Source: Kribbella sp. VKM Ac-2568
GTDB lineage: Bacteria; Actinomycetota; Actinomycetes; Propionibacteriales; Kribbellaceae
DNA: 64,000 nt
Direction: 5' to 3'
NCBI RefSeq assembly: GCF_004345365.1
Contig: NZ_SLVF01000001.1
Coordinates: 186,001 to 250,000 of the forward strand
How positions within the stretch are numbered: the stretch's first letter is position 1; each line of letters begins with the position of its first letter. The notes under the pieces were generated by a model. That model worked only from the letters and a program-made list of their open reading frames with translations, did no database searches and was not told the origin of the DNA. Below are positions 8,246-17,281 of this stretch, piece by piece. A program made the position numbers and the translations under genes.

Positions 8246-9718
8246 GTGGACGTGGGAGTGGACGTCGGCACCACCGTCACGAAGGCCGTGGCCTTCGACG
8301 AGGCGGGCCACCAACTGGCCGAGACCTCCCGCCCGACCCGGCTGGTCCGGCCGGGACCCGGCCGGTTCGAGCACGACACCGACGAGATCGTTGCCTCGGT
8401 CAACGAGGTGGTCGCTGAGCTGGCGGCGGACGTCGGCACCGAGCCGGGCGTGCTCGCGATCACCGCGCAGGGTGACGGGCTCTGGCTGCTCGACTCCGAC
8501 GGCAGCCCGGTCCGCCCGGCGATCTCCTGGCTCGACGCGCGCAGCGGCGCGATCCTCGAGCGGTGGACCTCCGAAGGTGTTGCCGAGCAGGTCTTCCGGC
8601 GATCGGGTAACCGGATGTTCCCCGGCGCGTCCGGCCCGCTGCTGGCCGCAGTACTGGCTGAGGAACCTGAGGTTCTCGCGCGCGCCGGCACAGCGGCGTA
8701 CTGCAAGGACGTTGTGATGCAGCGCCTCACCGGGGTCCGGGCGACGGATGTCTCGGACGGCTCGGCACCCTTCCTCGACCCCCGCACGAACGAGTACGAC
8801 GCTGACGCCTTGAGTGCCTGTGGTCTGTCCGACTGGCAACACCTGCTGGCTCCTGTCGAGCCGGGTGGTCCCGTCGGCGAGCTGCGCGACTCGGCCACCG
8901 GGCTGGCTCTGGGGACACGCGTTTCGGCCGGCCCCTACGATCTGCCGGCCGCCGCGATGGGCGCCGGAGTCAGCGAAGTCGGCGACGCCCTGCTGACCGT
9001 CGGTACTACGCTCGCCTGCCAGGTGGTCACGCGAGAGCTGCCGGTGGACGACGAGCCCGCGGGGTTGTTCCTCGGCACGTGGACGCCTGGTGTGTGGTTG
9101 CGCGCGATGCCGGCGATGGTCGGCACGGCTGCGCTCGACCGGGTGCTGTCCTTGGTGGGGCTGGGAACCGACGCGCTCCCGGCTCTGCTCGCCGAGAGTC
9201 CGGCGGGTGCTCATGGCGTCACCGTGCTGCCATATCTGTCGGAGGCCGGCGAGCGGGCGCCGTTCGTCGACACCGGCGCGCGCGGCACGATCGACGGGAT
9301 CTCGTTGTCGACCACTCAGGCCGACGTGGTCCGCGCAACCTGCGAAGGTATCGCCTATGCCGCGCGGCACTGCCTCGACGCGGCCGGCTGGACCGGCCGG
9401 GTGACCGTGTGCGGCGGCGGTGCGAAGAGTCGCGAGTGGACCCAGATCCTCGCCGATGTGCTGAACAGTCCACTGCACACGACCGACGCGTCCCAGGTCG
9501 CCGCGCGAGGGGCGGTGATCGGAGCCCGGCTCGCGGCCGACCCGTCCAGCGCCGGAAGCGAGTGGATCGCCGTCAGCCGTCAGGTCGACCCCGATCCGGG
9601 CCGTGCCGCCTTCCATGACGAGGGATACGCCCACTACTTGCGCCGCGTCGAAGCCGCGCGTCCCCGCTGGGCCGACCCAGCGCCAACCGCCCTTGCGCAA
9701 ACCTCTGGAGCTCGATGA
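8246..9718 (+). CDS. FGGY-family carbohydrate kinase (EryA/LyxK-like)
   Basis: GTG 8246 follows GGAGGGGAG at ideal spacing; the longer frame to 8186 is rejected. The 490 residues show G-V-D-V-G-T-T-V-T-K at the N-terminus, I-T-A-Q-G-D-G-L-W-L-L-D, the P-Y-L-S-E-A-G-E-R-A-P-F segment and the C-terminal V-C-G-G-G-A-K-S-R-E-W. The A-Q-G-D-G-x-W segment is typical of erythritol/L-xylulose/3-keto-L-gulonate kinases. It is the second FGGY kinase of the operon, so two different substrates or intermediates are phosphorylated. Confidence 0.85.
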   Translation: MDVGVDVGTTVTKAVAFDEAGHQLAETSRPTRLVRPGPGRFEHDTDEIVASVNEVVAELAADVGTEPGVLAITAQGDGLWLLDSDGSPVRPAISWLDARSGAILERWTSEGVAEQVFRRSGNRMFPGASGPLLAAVLAEEPEVLARAGTAAYCKDVVMQRLTGVRATDVSDGSAPFLDPRTNEYDADALSACGLSDWQHLLAPVEPGGPVGELRDSATGLALGTRVSAGPYDLPAAAMGAGVSEVGDALLTVGTTLACQVVTRELPVDDEPAGLFLGTWTPGVWLRAMPAMVGTAALDRVLSLVGLGTDALPALLAESPAGAHGVTVLPYLSEAGERAPFVDTGARGTIDGISLSTTQADVVRATCEGIAYAARHCLDAAGWTGRVTVCGGGAKSREWTQILADVLNSPLHTTDASQVAARGAVIGARLAADPSSAGSEWIAVSRQVDPDPGRAAFHDEGYAHYLRRVEAARPRWADPAPTALAQTSGAR

Positions 9719-10737
9719 GAACCGTCAGTACCCTGCTCGCCGGCGACCACTTCGTCCGCAACGATCTGCTCGCCGCCTCCCTGTCGAAGCTGGAAGGCGT
9801 CACCTTCGACTTCCGGGAGGTGACCTTGCCGTGGCCGCTGACGCCGTACGGGCGGGTCGCCGAGGTGGATGAGGCGAGCGACGCCGAGGACCAGTTGATC
9901 GCGGCGTTGCCCGGAGTAGAGGTTGCGGTCACCCAGATGGGGCCGTTCACGGAGAGGGTGCTCGAGGCGGCGCCGGACCTGCGATTCCTGGTCTGTTGCC
10001 GTGGCGGTCCGGTCAACGTGAACGTGCCTGCGGCAACCAAGCGCGGCGTCATCGTCTCCTCGACACCGGGCCGCAATGCCGTCGCGGCCGCCGAGCACGC
10101 GGTCGCTCTGATGCTGGGTGCCCTGCGCAAGCTTCCGCAGTTGCAGCGCACGCTGGAACAGGAGCAGTGGCGCAGTGACCTCTACGCGTACGACGAATGT
10201 GGCTCCGAACTGGACGGCGCGACCGTCGGCCTGATCGGGTACGGCGCGATCGGCCGCCGGGTGGCTCGAGTGATGCTTGCCTTCGGTGCGAAGGTGCTCG
10301 TGGTGGACCCGGCGATCGACCCGTCCTCAGCGCCGGGCGGGACCGAGGTGGTCGAGCTGGACGAGTTGCTCAGGCGGTCCGACGTGGTCAGCCTGCACGC
10401 GCGGCTGACCGAGCAGACCCGCGGCCTGATCGGGGTGAAGCAGCTCGCGCTGATGCCGCGGGGCGGAGTACTGGTGAACACTGCGCGCGGCGGCCTGCTC
10501 GACTACGAGGCGACCGTTGACGCGCTGGAGTCGGGACAGTTGGGGGCGGCGGCGTTCGACGTGTTCCCGGCCGAGCCGGTGCCGGCTGGTTCACGGTTGC
10601 TGACCGCGCCGAATGTCGTGATGACTCCGCACCTGGCCGGTGCGACCCGGCAGACCGCGCAGCGGGCCGGTTCGATCGCCGCCGAGGCGGTCGCGGCGTA
10701 CCTGGCGGGTCGGGATCCGATCGGACTAGTTTCCTGA
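9715..10737 (+). CDS. D-isomer-specific 2-hydroxyacid dehydrogenase
   Basis: The 340-residue NAD(P)-dependent enzyme overlaps the kinase by ATGA. It has the Rossmann loop G-L-I-G-Y-G-A-I-G-R-R-V, the V-N-T-A-R-G-G-L-L-D strand, a catalytic Glu region and the terminal catalytic His in M-T-P-H-L-A-G. It interconverts a 2-oxoacid and a D-2-hydroxyacid, and the SerA/hydroxypyruvate-reductase branch is plausible. It completes a kinase-phosphatase-regulator-kinase-dehydrogenase operon that lacks its own transporter. Confidence 0.88.
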   Translation: MRTVSTLLAGDHFVRNDLLAASLSKLEGVTFDFREVTLPWPLTPYGRVAEVDEASDAEDQLIAALPGVEVAVTQMGPFTERVLEAAPDLRFLVCCRGGPVNVNVPAATKRGVIVSSTPGRNAVAAAEHAVALMLGALRKLPQLQRTLEQEQWRSDLYAYDECGSELDGATVGLIGYGAIGRRVARVMLAFGAKVLVVDPAIDPSSAPGGTEVVELDELLRRSDVVSLHARLTEQTRGLIGVKQLALMPRGGVLVNTARGGLLDYEATVDALESGQLGAAAFDVFPAEPVPAGSRLLTAPNVVMTPHLAGATRQTAQRAGSIAAEAVAAYLAGRDPIGLVS

Positions 10738-10756
10738 TCATGCGGAACTCACAGCC

Positions 10757-11452
10757 ATGAAACTGACGACCTCCAGCACCGGGACCGAGCTCCTGCTGCT
10801 GCTGATCGCGTTCGTGCTGTCGATGATCATCGGCATCGAGCGGCAGCTGCGGCAGAAGAGCGCCGGGGTACGTACTCACACGTTGGTCGGCACCGGGGCC
10901 GCGCTCTTCACCCTCGTCTCGGCGTTCGGCTTCTCGAACGTCGTCGGCAACGACGTCAACCTGGACCCGTCCCGGATCGCGGCCCAGGTCGTCTCGGGCG
11001 TCGGATTCCTGGGCGCCGGCGTGATCTTCATGCGCCGCGACCTGGTGCGCGGGCTGACCACCGCGGCGACGATCTGGATGACCGCCGCGATCGGGATGGC
11101 CTGCGGTGCGGGCATGCCGGTGCTGGCCGTGGCGGCGACCCTGCTGCACCTGATCGCGGTCGGACCGTTCGCCCGGCTGACGAAACACCTGCCCTCACCT
11201 GACCGTCGCAGGCTCGTCACCGTCCGGTACATCGACGGGGCCGGGGTGTTGCGGGCGATCCTGGCGACGGCGACCTCGATGGGGTTCGAGGCGTCGGTGC
11301 TCGGCACGACGGTGGACCGCGAGGGCGGAAGGCAGCAGGTCAGAGCCTCGATGCGGTTCACCGGACGGCCGCCGCTGGAGAACCTGGTGGTCGCGCTCGA
11401 CGATCTGGAGGGCGTCACCGGGGTACGGCTGAGGGACGATGAGGATGATTGA
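10757..11452 (+). CDS. MgtC/SapB family membrane protein
   Basis: The 231 residues include four to five membrane spans in the first 130 positions. MgtC signatures are present: G-I-E-R-Q-L-R-Q-K-S-A-G-V-R-T-H, G-F-L-G-A-G-V-I and L-T-T-A-A-T-I-W-M-T-A-A-I-G. A cytoplasmic ACT-like tail of about 80 residues follows. MgtC proteins support growth in low Mg2+ and inhibit F-type ATPase in pathogens; the role in a soil actinomycete is unknown. Confidence 0.9.
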   Translation: MKLTTSSTGTELLLLLIAFVLSMIIGIERQLRQKSAGVRTHTLVGTGAALFTLVSAFGFSNVVGNDVNLDPSRIAAQVVSGVGFLGAGVIFMRRDLVRGLTTAATIWMTAAIGMACGAGMPVLAVAATLLHLIAVGPFARLTKHLPSPDRRRLVTVRYIDGAGVLRAILATATSMGFEASVLGTTVDREGGRQQVRASMRFTGRPPLENLVVALDDLEGVTGVRLRDDEDD

Positions 11453-11457
11453 AAGTC

Positions 11458-11472
11458 ATCAGCTATGCTGAT
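11458..11472. promoter_or_regulatory. Palindromic operator at the MarR gene start
   Basis: ATCAGC-TAT-GCTGAT is a perfect inverted repeat with 6-bp arms, ending 3 bp before the MarR start codon. TATGCT (11464-11469) could serve as a -10 element for a near-leaderless transcript. The position suggests autorepression of the marR-MFS pair. Confidence 0.55.
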
Positions 11473-11475
11473 GGT

Positions 11476-11904
11476 ATGGCGAGCAATGCGGGGGCACACG
11501 AAGTACGGCAGAGCGTCTTCCGGCTGGTCCGCCGGCTGCGGCAGGAGCGGCCCGACGCCGGGCTGAGCTATTCGCAACTCGTTGCGCTGGGCTGGTTGGA
11601 GCGCGACGGGTCGATGACGAACGCCGACCTGGCGGCGGCGGAGGGGGTGGCGCCGCAGACGATGATGCGTACGACGGCGGAACTGGTCGCCGGTGGATTG
11701 ATCAGCCGTGCTGATAATCCCGAGGACCGCCGTCAGGTGCTGCTGACGATCACCGAAGCAGGCCGGGAGCTGATCCTGGAAGATCGCCGACGGCGTGACA
11801 GCTTCCTCGCCGAGGCGATGGAGACCACCCTGACCCCGACCGAACGTGAACTCCTCCGCCTCGCCGCCGGCCTCCTCGACCGCCTCGCCGAGTACCAGCA
11901 ATGA
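11476..11904 (+). CDS. MarR-family transcriptional regulator
   Basis: The 142-residue winged-helix protein has the recognition region M-T-N-A-D-L-A-A-A-E-G-V-A-P-Q-T-M and the wing D-N-P-E-D-R-R-Q-V, both typical of MarR. ATG 11476 is preferred over the frame opening at 11449. It overlaps the MFS gene by ATGA. MarR proteins usually repress an adjacent exporter and are released by phenolic or hydrophobic ligands. Confidence 0.9.
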   Translation: MASNAGAHEVRQSVFRLVRRLRQERPDAGLSYSQLVALGWLERDGSMTNADLAAAEGVAPQTMMRTTAELVAGGLISRADNPEDRRQVLLTITEAGRELILEDRRRRDSFLAEAMETTLTPTERELLRLAAGLLDRLAEYQQ

Positions 11905-13310
11905 CAGCTGTCGCAGCCTCGGCAGACACAGCAGTGGTCGTCGAGCAGCCGGATCTGCCGCGGCGGTATGCGGGGGCCATCGGGCTCGGGACGTTGTTGC
12001 AGCCGCTGAACTCGTCGATGATCGCGGTCGCGCTGGTCCAGATCGGCCTCGACTTCCACGCCGGCACCGAGACCCAATGGCTGGTGTCGGGCCTCTATCT
12101 CGCCACCGCGATCGCGGCCCCGACCGCCGGCCGCCTAGCGGACCTGCTCGGCGCTCGGCGGGTGTTTCTCACCGGACTGGTCCTGGTCGCCCTCGTCTCC
12201 GCCGTCGCCCCGTTCGCGCCGACCCTCGGCTGGCTGATCGCCGCCCGCGTGCTGCTCGGCATCGGGACGGGCGCGCAGTTCCCGTCGGGCGTCGCGATGA
12301 TCCGCGGAATGGCGGACCGGCGAAAGGCCTCCGCGGTCGGTGCCCTCGGACTCCTCTCGATCTTCGCCCAGACGTCGGCCGCGCTCGGCCCCAGCATCGG
12401 TGGGTTCCTGGTCGGCACGTTCGACTGGCAGGCGATCTTCATCTTCAATCTGCCGGTGGCCGCGATCGCCGGCATCAGCGTCCTGGTCCTCGTGCCGCGC
12501 GACCCGCCACGGCAGCGGGACAACAGCAGATCCATCTGGCGGGAGATCGACCTCGCCGGACTCGTACTCTTCAGCGCGGCGATGACCGCACTGATGCTGA
12601 TCCTGCTCTCCCTGGCGGGCCAGCCGCTCTGGTGGCTGCTCGCTGTGGCGATTCCCGTCGGAGTGCTCTTCGTGGTGTGGGAACGACGAGTCGCGACTCC
12701 GTTCGTCGATGTCCGGCTGCTCGCCACCAGCGCGACGCTCTCGATGAGCTATCTGCGCACGATGCTCACCTACGTGGCGTTCTACGCGATCTTCTACGGC
12801 CTGCCGGGATGGCTCGAGCAGAGTCGCAAGCTCGACCCGTCAAAGGTCGGTCTGGTGGTGCTGCCGATCGCCGCCATCGGCGCGCTCACCGTCATCGGTG
12901 CGACCAGGCTCGCGCGGAGCCGCGGCCCGGGACCGCTGCTGCTGATCGGCTCTGCCGGTCTCCTGGTGGGTGGCTCGGCCCTCGCCTTCGGGGTGCACTC
13001 GGGGACGCCGATCGTCGTACTGGTCCTGATCAGCGCGGTCCTGGGCATCCCGAACGGCTTCAACGGCCTCGGCAACCAACTCGCGGTCTACAGCGCGGCG
13101 CCGGCCGAAGAGACAGGCGCGGCCGCCGGCCTCTTCAGGACCTCCCAGTACGTCGGTGCGAACCTGGCCGCCGCAGCCATCGCCCTCGTGTACTCCGGTC
13201 CCGCCACCGACGCGGGCCTCCAGAGACTCGGTTATCTCGTGGTCGGGATCGCCGCCCTGCTCCTGGTCGACGCCCTCCGTCAGTCCCGCTCTGGACCAGC
13301 CGCTGCGTGA
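11901..13310 (+). CDS. MFS transporter, DHA2 (EmrB/QacA)-like drug exporter
   Basis: The 469-residue polytopic protein has the MFS loop motif G-R-L-A-D-L-L-G-A-R-R between helices 2 and 3 and the motif-C-like segment L-G-P-S-I-G-G in helix 5. Its roughly 14 hydrophobic segments match DHA2 drug:H+ antiporters. It is co-transcribed with and translationally coupled to the MarR gene, supporting a regulated efflux role. The substrate is unknown. Confidence 0.87.
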   Translation: MTAVAASADTAVVVEQPDLPRRYAGAIGLGTLLQPLNSSMIAVALVQIGLDFHAGTETQWLVSGLYLATAIAAPTAGRLADLLGARRVFLTGLVLVALVSAVAPFAPTLGWLIAARVLLGIGTGAQFPSGVAMIRGMADRRKASAVGALGLLSIFAQTSAALGPSIGGFLVGTFDWQAIFIFNLPVAAIAGISVLVLVPRDPPRQRDNSRSIWREIDLAGLVLFSAAMTALMLILLSLAGQPLWWLLAVAIPVGVLFVVWERRVATPFVDVRLLATSATLSMSYLRTMLTYVAFYAIFYGLPGWLEQSRKLDPSKVGLVVLPIAAIGALTVIGATRLARSRGPGPLLLIGSAGLLVGGSALAFGVHSGTPIVVLVLISAVLGIPNGFNGLGNQLAVYSAAPAEETGAAAGLFRTSQYVGANLAAAAIALVYSGPATDAGLQRLGYLVVGIAALLLVDALRQSRSGPAAA

Positions 13311-13314
13311 AGCG

Positions 13315-13340
13315 ATGTGATTTTGCTGAGAAAATCACAT
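13315..13340. promoter_or_regulatory. Perfect 10-bp inverted repeat, probable operator
   Basis: ATGTGATTTT and AAAATCACAT flank a 6-nt centre (GCTGAG). There is no T-tract on either side, so an operator is more likely than a terminator. It lies 45 bp upstream of the IMPase-ABC-GDPD operon in an unusually AT-rich block that also contains a GATAAT -10-like element at 13370-13375. The regulator is not encoded nearby. Confidence 0.6.
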
Positions 13341-13384
13341 CGATTATCTATACGTCACCATTGATCGATGATAATTTCACCCGC

Positions 13385-14203
13385 GTGCCTACCACTCCGC
13401 CCCCTGAGACTGCCGCGCTGCGCGACCTGGCCGTGCACCTGGCCCACGCCGCCGGGGAGGAGTTGCTGGCCCGCCAGACAGGTCTATCGATCGACGCGGC
13501 TGGTGTCGAGACCAAATCTTCTGCCAGTGATCCTGTCAGTGCCGCGGACCGCGCCTCCGAGAAGCTCATCACGGATGGGCTCTCGGCGACGCGCCCGGGC
13601 GACGGTCTGCTCGGTGAAGAAGGCGCCGCCAAGACGTCGACGACGGGCCTCACCTGGGTGATCGACCCGCTCGACGGCACGGTGAACTACCTCTACGGCC
13701 GCCTCGACTGGTCCGTCAGCATCGCCGTCGAGGACGAGGCCGGCGCCGTGGCCGGCGTCGTCCACCAGCCCCGCACCGGCATGACCTGGTCCGCGATCCG
13801 GGACCACGGCGCACACCGCGACGGCAACCCCCTCGGCCCGCTGCGTGACGTGATCCCGGCGGCTGCCCTGGTGAGCACCGGCTTCTCCTACCTGGCGGAC
13901 CAGCGTGCCGAGCAAGCGGAGTACGTCCGCCGCCTGCTCCCCGTAGTACGGGATCTGCGGCGGGGCGGGTCGGCGGCGCTGGATCTGTGCTCGGTGGCGG
14001 ACGAAACCGCGGACGCGTACTACGAGCACCTGATCCAGCCCTGGGACATCGCGGCCGGCGCGTTGATCGCGCGGGAGGCCGGGGCAACGACCATCGGCGG
14101 ACCCGGTACGGCGCTGCCGCGCGGCGTGCTGGCGGCTCCACCGGAACTGGCGACGGCGCTCGTCGAACTGCTCGCCCCACTGAAACCGAGGAGGCTGGAG
14201 TGA
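13385..14203 (+). CDS. Inositol-monophosphatase-family phosphatase
   Basis: From GTG 13385 the product is 272 residues. It has the family metal-binding motifs G-E-E-G, W-V-I-D-P-L-D-G-T-V-N-Y and W-D-I-A-A-G-A-L-I-A-R-E-A-G, which bind the Mg2+ ions used to hydrolyse inositol-1-phosphate or related phosphates. The larger open frame upstream (to 11846) only overlaps the MFS gene and is not real. It starts an operon with an ABC importer and a glycerophosphodiesterase, overlapping the permease by GTGA. Confidence 0.85.
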   Translation: MPTTPPPETAALRDLAVHLAHAAGEELLARQTGLSIDAAGVETKSSASDPVSAADRASEKLITDGLSATRPGDGLLGEEGAAKTSTTGLTWVIDPLDGTVNYLYGRLDWSVSIAVEDEAGAVAGVVHQPRTGMTWSAIRDHGAHRDGNPLGPLRDVIPAAALVSTGFSYLADQRAEQAEYVRRLLPVVRDLRRGGSAALDLCSVADETADAYYEHLIQPWDIAAGALIAREAGATTIGGPGTALPRGVLAAPPELATALVELLAPLKPRRLE

Positions 14204-15150
14204 CCGCCCTCGATCTGCCGGTCCGGACCCATCCGGACGAACGACCGCAAGTTGCCGCCAGCAACCAGAAACGCAGCCGACGGCGGCGCGAGTACGGGCT
14301 GTTCGCGTTGCTGGTGGCCCCCAACCTGTTGGTGATCGCGGTCTTCGCGTACTGGCCGATCATCTACAACGCGTTCCTCAGCCTGACCGACTGGAACATG
14401 ATCGCGGCCCGGCCGACCTTCGTCGGCCTGAGCAACTACACCCGGACGCTGACCGATCCGGCCTTCCACAAGACGCTGGGTATCACCATCGCCTTCACCG
14501 GGCTGATCGTCGCGGGCAGCCTGGTGATCGGGCTCGCGCTCGCGCTGCTGTTCAACCTGCCGCTGAAGGGCCGCAGTGTGGTCCGGACCATCTCGTTCGC
14601 GCCGCACATCCTGTCCGGTGCGGCGGTCGCGACGATCTGGCTGTTCATCTTCGATCCCGGCTACGGACTGATGCGCGCGCTGATCGAGCCGTTCGGCGCC
14701 GAACCACCGGACTGGATGAACAACTCCGACTGGGCGCTGCCGGGGCTCGTCATCGTCTACCTGTGGAAGAACGTCGGGTTCACCGCGCTGATCTACCTGG
14801 CCGGGCTGCAGGGACTGCCGAAGGAGCTCGACGAGGCGGCCGCGATCGACGGCGCGGGGAGCTGGACCAGGTTCCGCGCGATCAAGCTGCCGCTGCTCGC
14901 GCCGATCACGTTCTTCCTGCTGATCACCACGGTGATCGGCACCTTCCAGGCCTTCGACGTGATCGCCGTGATGACCGGAGGTGGCCCTGGTGATGCCACT
15001 ACCACTCTGAGCTGGTCGATCTACAACGAGGGCTTCCAGGCGTTCAACGCCGGCCGTGCGGCGACGCTGTCGATCATCATGTTCGTCATCCTGCTGATCG
15101 TCACCACCGTCCAGGCCCGCGTGATGGAGAGGCGGGTGCACTACCGATGA
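14200..15150 (+). CDS. Carbohydrate ABC transporter permease (MalF/UgpA-like)
   Basis: GTG 14200 follows GAGGAGGCTGGA. The 316-residue membrane protein has six predicted spans and the EAA loop D-E-A-A-A-I-D-G-A-G-S-W-T-R-F, which contacts the ATPase. No ATPase gene is in this operon; a shared MsiK-type ATPase encoded elsewhere is usual in actinobacteria. It pairs with the permease at 15147. Confidence 0.9.
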   Translation: MTALDLPVRTHPDERPQVAASNQKRSRRRREYGLFALLVAPNLLVIAVFAYWPIIYNAFLSLTDWNMIAARPTFVGLSNYTRTLTDPAFHKTLGITIAFTGLIVAGSLVIGLALALLFNLPLKGRSVVRTISFAPHILSGAAVATIWLFIFDPGYGLMRALIEPFGAEPPDWMNNSDWALPGLVIVYLWKNVGFTALIYLAGLQGLPKELDEAAAIDGAGSWTRFRAIKLPLLAPITFFLLITTVIGTFQAFDVIAVMTGGGPGDATTTLSWSIYNEGFQAFNAGRAATLSIIMFVILLIVTTVQARVMERRVHYR

Positions 15151-15962
15151 AGGTCAGACCCCTGCAGTACATCGCTTTGCTGGGTGTCGCAGCCATCTTC
15201 CTGGGACCCCTGTACTGGCTGGTCAGTACCGCGCTCAAGCAGCCGGCCGAGATCTACCAGTGGCCCCCCGCCTGGTGGCCCGACAAGCTGACCTGGGAGA
15301 ACTTCTCGCTGGCCTGGCAGGCGGCGCCGTTCGACCGGTTCTTCATCAACTCCACGATCATCACCGTGATCGGGACCGCCCTGAAGGTGGCCAACGCGGT
15401 ACTGACGGCCTACGCCTTCGCGTACCTGCGGTTCCCGTTCAAGAAGATCCTCTTCCTGCTGGTCCTCGGCGCGATGATGGTGCCGGGTCACGTGACGCTG
15501 CTGCCGAACTACCTCACGGTGGCCTCGCTCGGCTGGATCAACACCTATGCGGGGTTGATCATCCCGGGCATCGGCTCGGCGTTCGCGACCTTCCTGATGC
15601 GCCAGCACTTCCTCACCCTGCCGTCGGAGGTGACCGATGCCGCGGCGGTCGACGGCGCGGGTCACCTGCGCACGCTGTGGCGGGTGGTGCTGCCGATGTC
15701 GCAGCCGATGCTGATCACCGTCGTGGTGATCACCGCGGTGGAGGAGTGGAACAACTTCGTCTGGCCGCTGATCGTGACGAACACCGCCGAGATGCGCACG
15801 CTGCCGGTCGGCCTGCTGATCCTCAAGGACGAGGAGGGCCTGGCCAACTGGGGAACCATCATGGCCGGCACGCTGCTCGTGCTCGCGCCGATGCTGCTGA
15901 TCTTCCTGGTCGCCCAGCGCTACATCGTCGGCGGTATCACCCAGGGAGCGCTGAAGGGATGA
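15147..15962 (+). CDS. Carbohydrate ABC transporter permease (MalG/UgpE-like)
   Basis: The 271-residue six-span permease overlaps its partner by ATGA. It shows the EAA loop T-D-A-A-A-V-D-G-A-G-H-L-R-T-L and the C-terminal R-Y-I-V-G-G-I-T-Q-G-A-L-K-G typical of MalG-type subunits. Its stop overlaps the ATG of the binding protein. Confidence 0.9.
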   Translation: MKVRPLQYIALLGVAAIFLGPLYWLVSTALKQPAEIYQWPPAWWPDKLTWENFSLAWQAAPFDRFFINSTIITVIGTALKVANAVLTAYAFAYLRFPFKKILFLLVLGAMMVPGHVTLLPNYLTVASLGWINTYAGLIIPGIGSAFATFLMRQHFLTLPSEVTDAAAVDGAGHLRTLWRVVLPMSQPMLITVVVITAVEEWNNFVWPLIVTNTAEMRTLPVGLLILKDEEGLANWGTIMAGTLLVLAPMLLIFLVAQRYIVGGITQGALKG

Positions 15963-17281
15963 CCATGAGACGTCGGGCCTTTCTCGGTCTCGCCGCCGCC
16001 TCGTCGCTGGCGGGATGTGGCTACCGTTCGGTCGACGCGGACTACGCGCAGCCGGCGGGCGCAGTACCGAAGGAGTTCGCGAACCGTGTCCGGGTGGTGT
16101 TCTGGTCGTCGTACGGCGGGGCCAACGGCAAGGCGGTCGGCAAGCTGGTCGAGAAGTTCAACAAGTCGCAGCAGGACGTGTACGTCGAGGTGCAGTTCCA
16201 GGGCAGCTACGACGACGTCGCGCAGAAGGTCGCGGCCGGACTGATCGCCAGGCAGGCGCCGGACATCGCCGTACTGTCGGACGTCACCTGGGAGCGGTTC
16301 TACCTGAACGACGCGCTCGAACCGCTGAACGGGTACTTCACCGACGACTTCGGGCCGAAGATCTACGAGCCCAAGCTGTTCGGCGAGTACGTCGTGAAGG
16401 GCCAGAGCTGGTGCGTACCGTTCGCCCGCAGTACGCCGATCCTCTATTACAACCGCGACCTCTTCGCCAAGGCCGGGCTGCCGGATCGTGCGCCGAGGAC
16501 CTGGAGCGAGCTGCGGTCATGGGGGCCGGAGCTGGCGCGGGTCCAGACCGGCGGTCGCTCGCTGCGGAGCCTGGCGTTCGCGAAGGTCGACGGCGACTGG
16601 CAGTTCCAGGGCAACGTCTGGCAGTTCGGCGGCGCGTACTCCAACGGCCTGGACGTCGCCATCGACCAGGACGGCGCGGTCGCGGCCGGCGAGTGGCAGC
16701 GCAAGCTGATCCACGAGGACGGCCACGGCTACATGGCGAGCAGCCCGATGACGGACTTCGCCGGTGGGCTGGTCGCGATGGCGCAGGACTCGACCGGTGG
16801 TCTGAAGAGCGCGATGAGCAAGGCCAAGTTCAAGGTCGGCGCGGGGTTCGTGCCGTCCGAGGTCGCGGCCGGGATCGCGACCGGTGGCGGCGGGATCGGC
16901 ATGCTGCGCAACGCGACCACCGAGCGCAAGCAGGCGGCCGCGGTGTTCCTGGCCTTCCTCGCCCGGCCGGAGAACTCGGCCTGGTGGACGACGCAGTCCG
17001 GGTACCTTCCGGTGGTGCTGAAGGCGCGCGAAGACCCCGAGCTGAAGAAGCTGATCGCCGACGAGCCCAACTTCGGGGTGGCGATCGCGCAGCTGGCCAA
17101 CGCCCGACAGCAGGACGCGATCCGGCTCTACGGCCGCAACTCCAACGTCGCGATCTACACCGGCCTGCAGCAGATCTACGCCGACAACGCGGCGCCGAAG
17201 AAGGTGTTCAGCTCGGTCGCCCGCCGGCTCGAGGCGATCGGTGACGAGGTTCGCCGCCAGTACGAGGAGAAGGTGCTTTGA
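15959..17281 (+). CDS. Extracellular solute-binding lipoprotein (UgpB-like)
   Basis: The 440-residue protein starts M-T-M-R-R-R-A-F and has a lipobox S-L-A-G-C, so it is a membrane-anchored lipoprotein. The body follows family 1 solute-binding proteins (V-E-V-Q-F-Q-G-S-Y-D-D, P-D-I-A-V-L-S-D, W-C-V-P-F-A-R-S-T-P-I-L-Y-Y-N-R-D-L-F), a pattern close to UgpB of the sn-glycerol-3-phosphate/glycerophosphodiester importer. Flanking phosphodiesterase and IMPase genes support a phosphorylated polyol ligand. Confidence 0.87.
   Translation: MTMRRRAFLGLAAASSLAGCGYRSVDADYAQPAGAVPKEFANRVRVVFWSSYGGANGKAVGKLVEKFNKSQQDVYVEVQFQGSYDDVAQKVAAGLIARQAPDIAVLSDVTWERFYLNDALEPLNGYFTDDFGPKIYEPKLFGEYVVKGQSWCVPFARSTPILYYNRDLFAKAGLPDRAPRTWSELRSWGPELARVQTGGRSLRSLAFAKVDGDWQFQGNVWQFGGAYSNGLDVAIDQDGAVAAGEWQRKLIHEDGHGYMASSPMTDFAGGLVAMAQDSTGGLKSAMSKAKFKVGAGFVPSEVAAGIATGGGGIGMLRNATTERKQAAAVFLAFLARPENSAWWTTQSGYLPVVLKAREDPELKKLIADEPNFGVAIAQLANARQQDAIRLYGRNSNVAIYTGLQQIYADNAAPKKVFSSVARRLEAIGDEVRRQYEEKVL

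Noticed and set aside
13315..13340. Terminator for the MFS gene
   Set aside because: The stem is AT-rich and symmetrical with no following T-tract; operator is the better explanation.
11846..14203. Apparent 785-codon plus-strand protein spanning MFS and IMPase genes
   Set aside because: The first two-thirds is an out-of-frame shadow of the MFS gene; only the part from 13385 is an IMPase-family protein, with its own AT-rich upstream region.
15260..15958. N-terminal extension of the solute-binding protein over the permease
   Set aside because: Out-of-frame shadow of the permease; the lipobox-bearing signal peptide starts at 15959.
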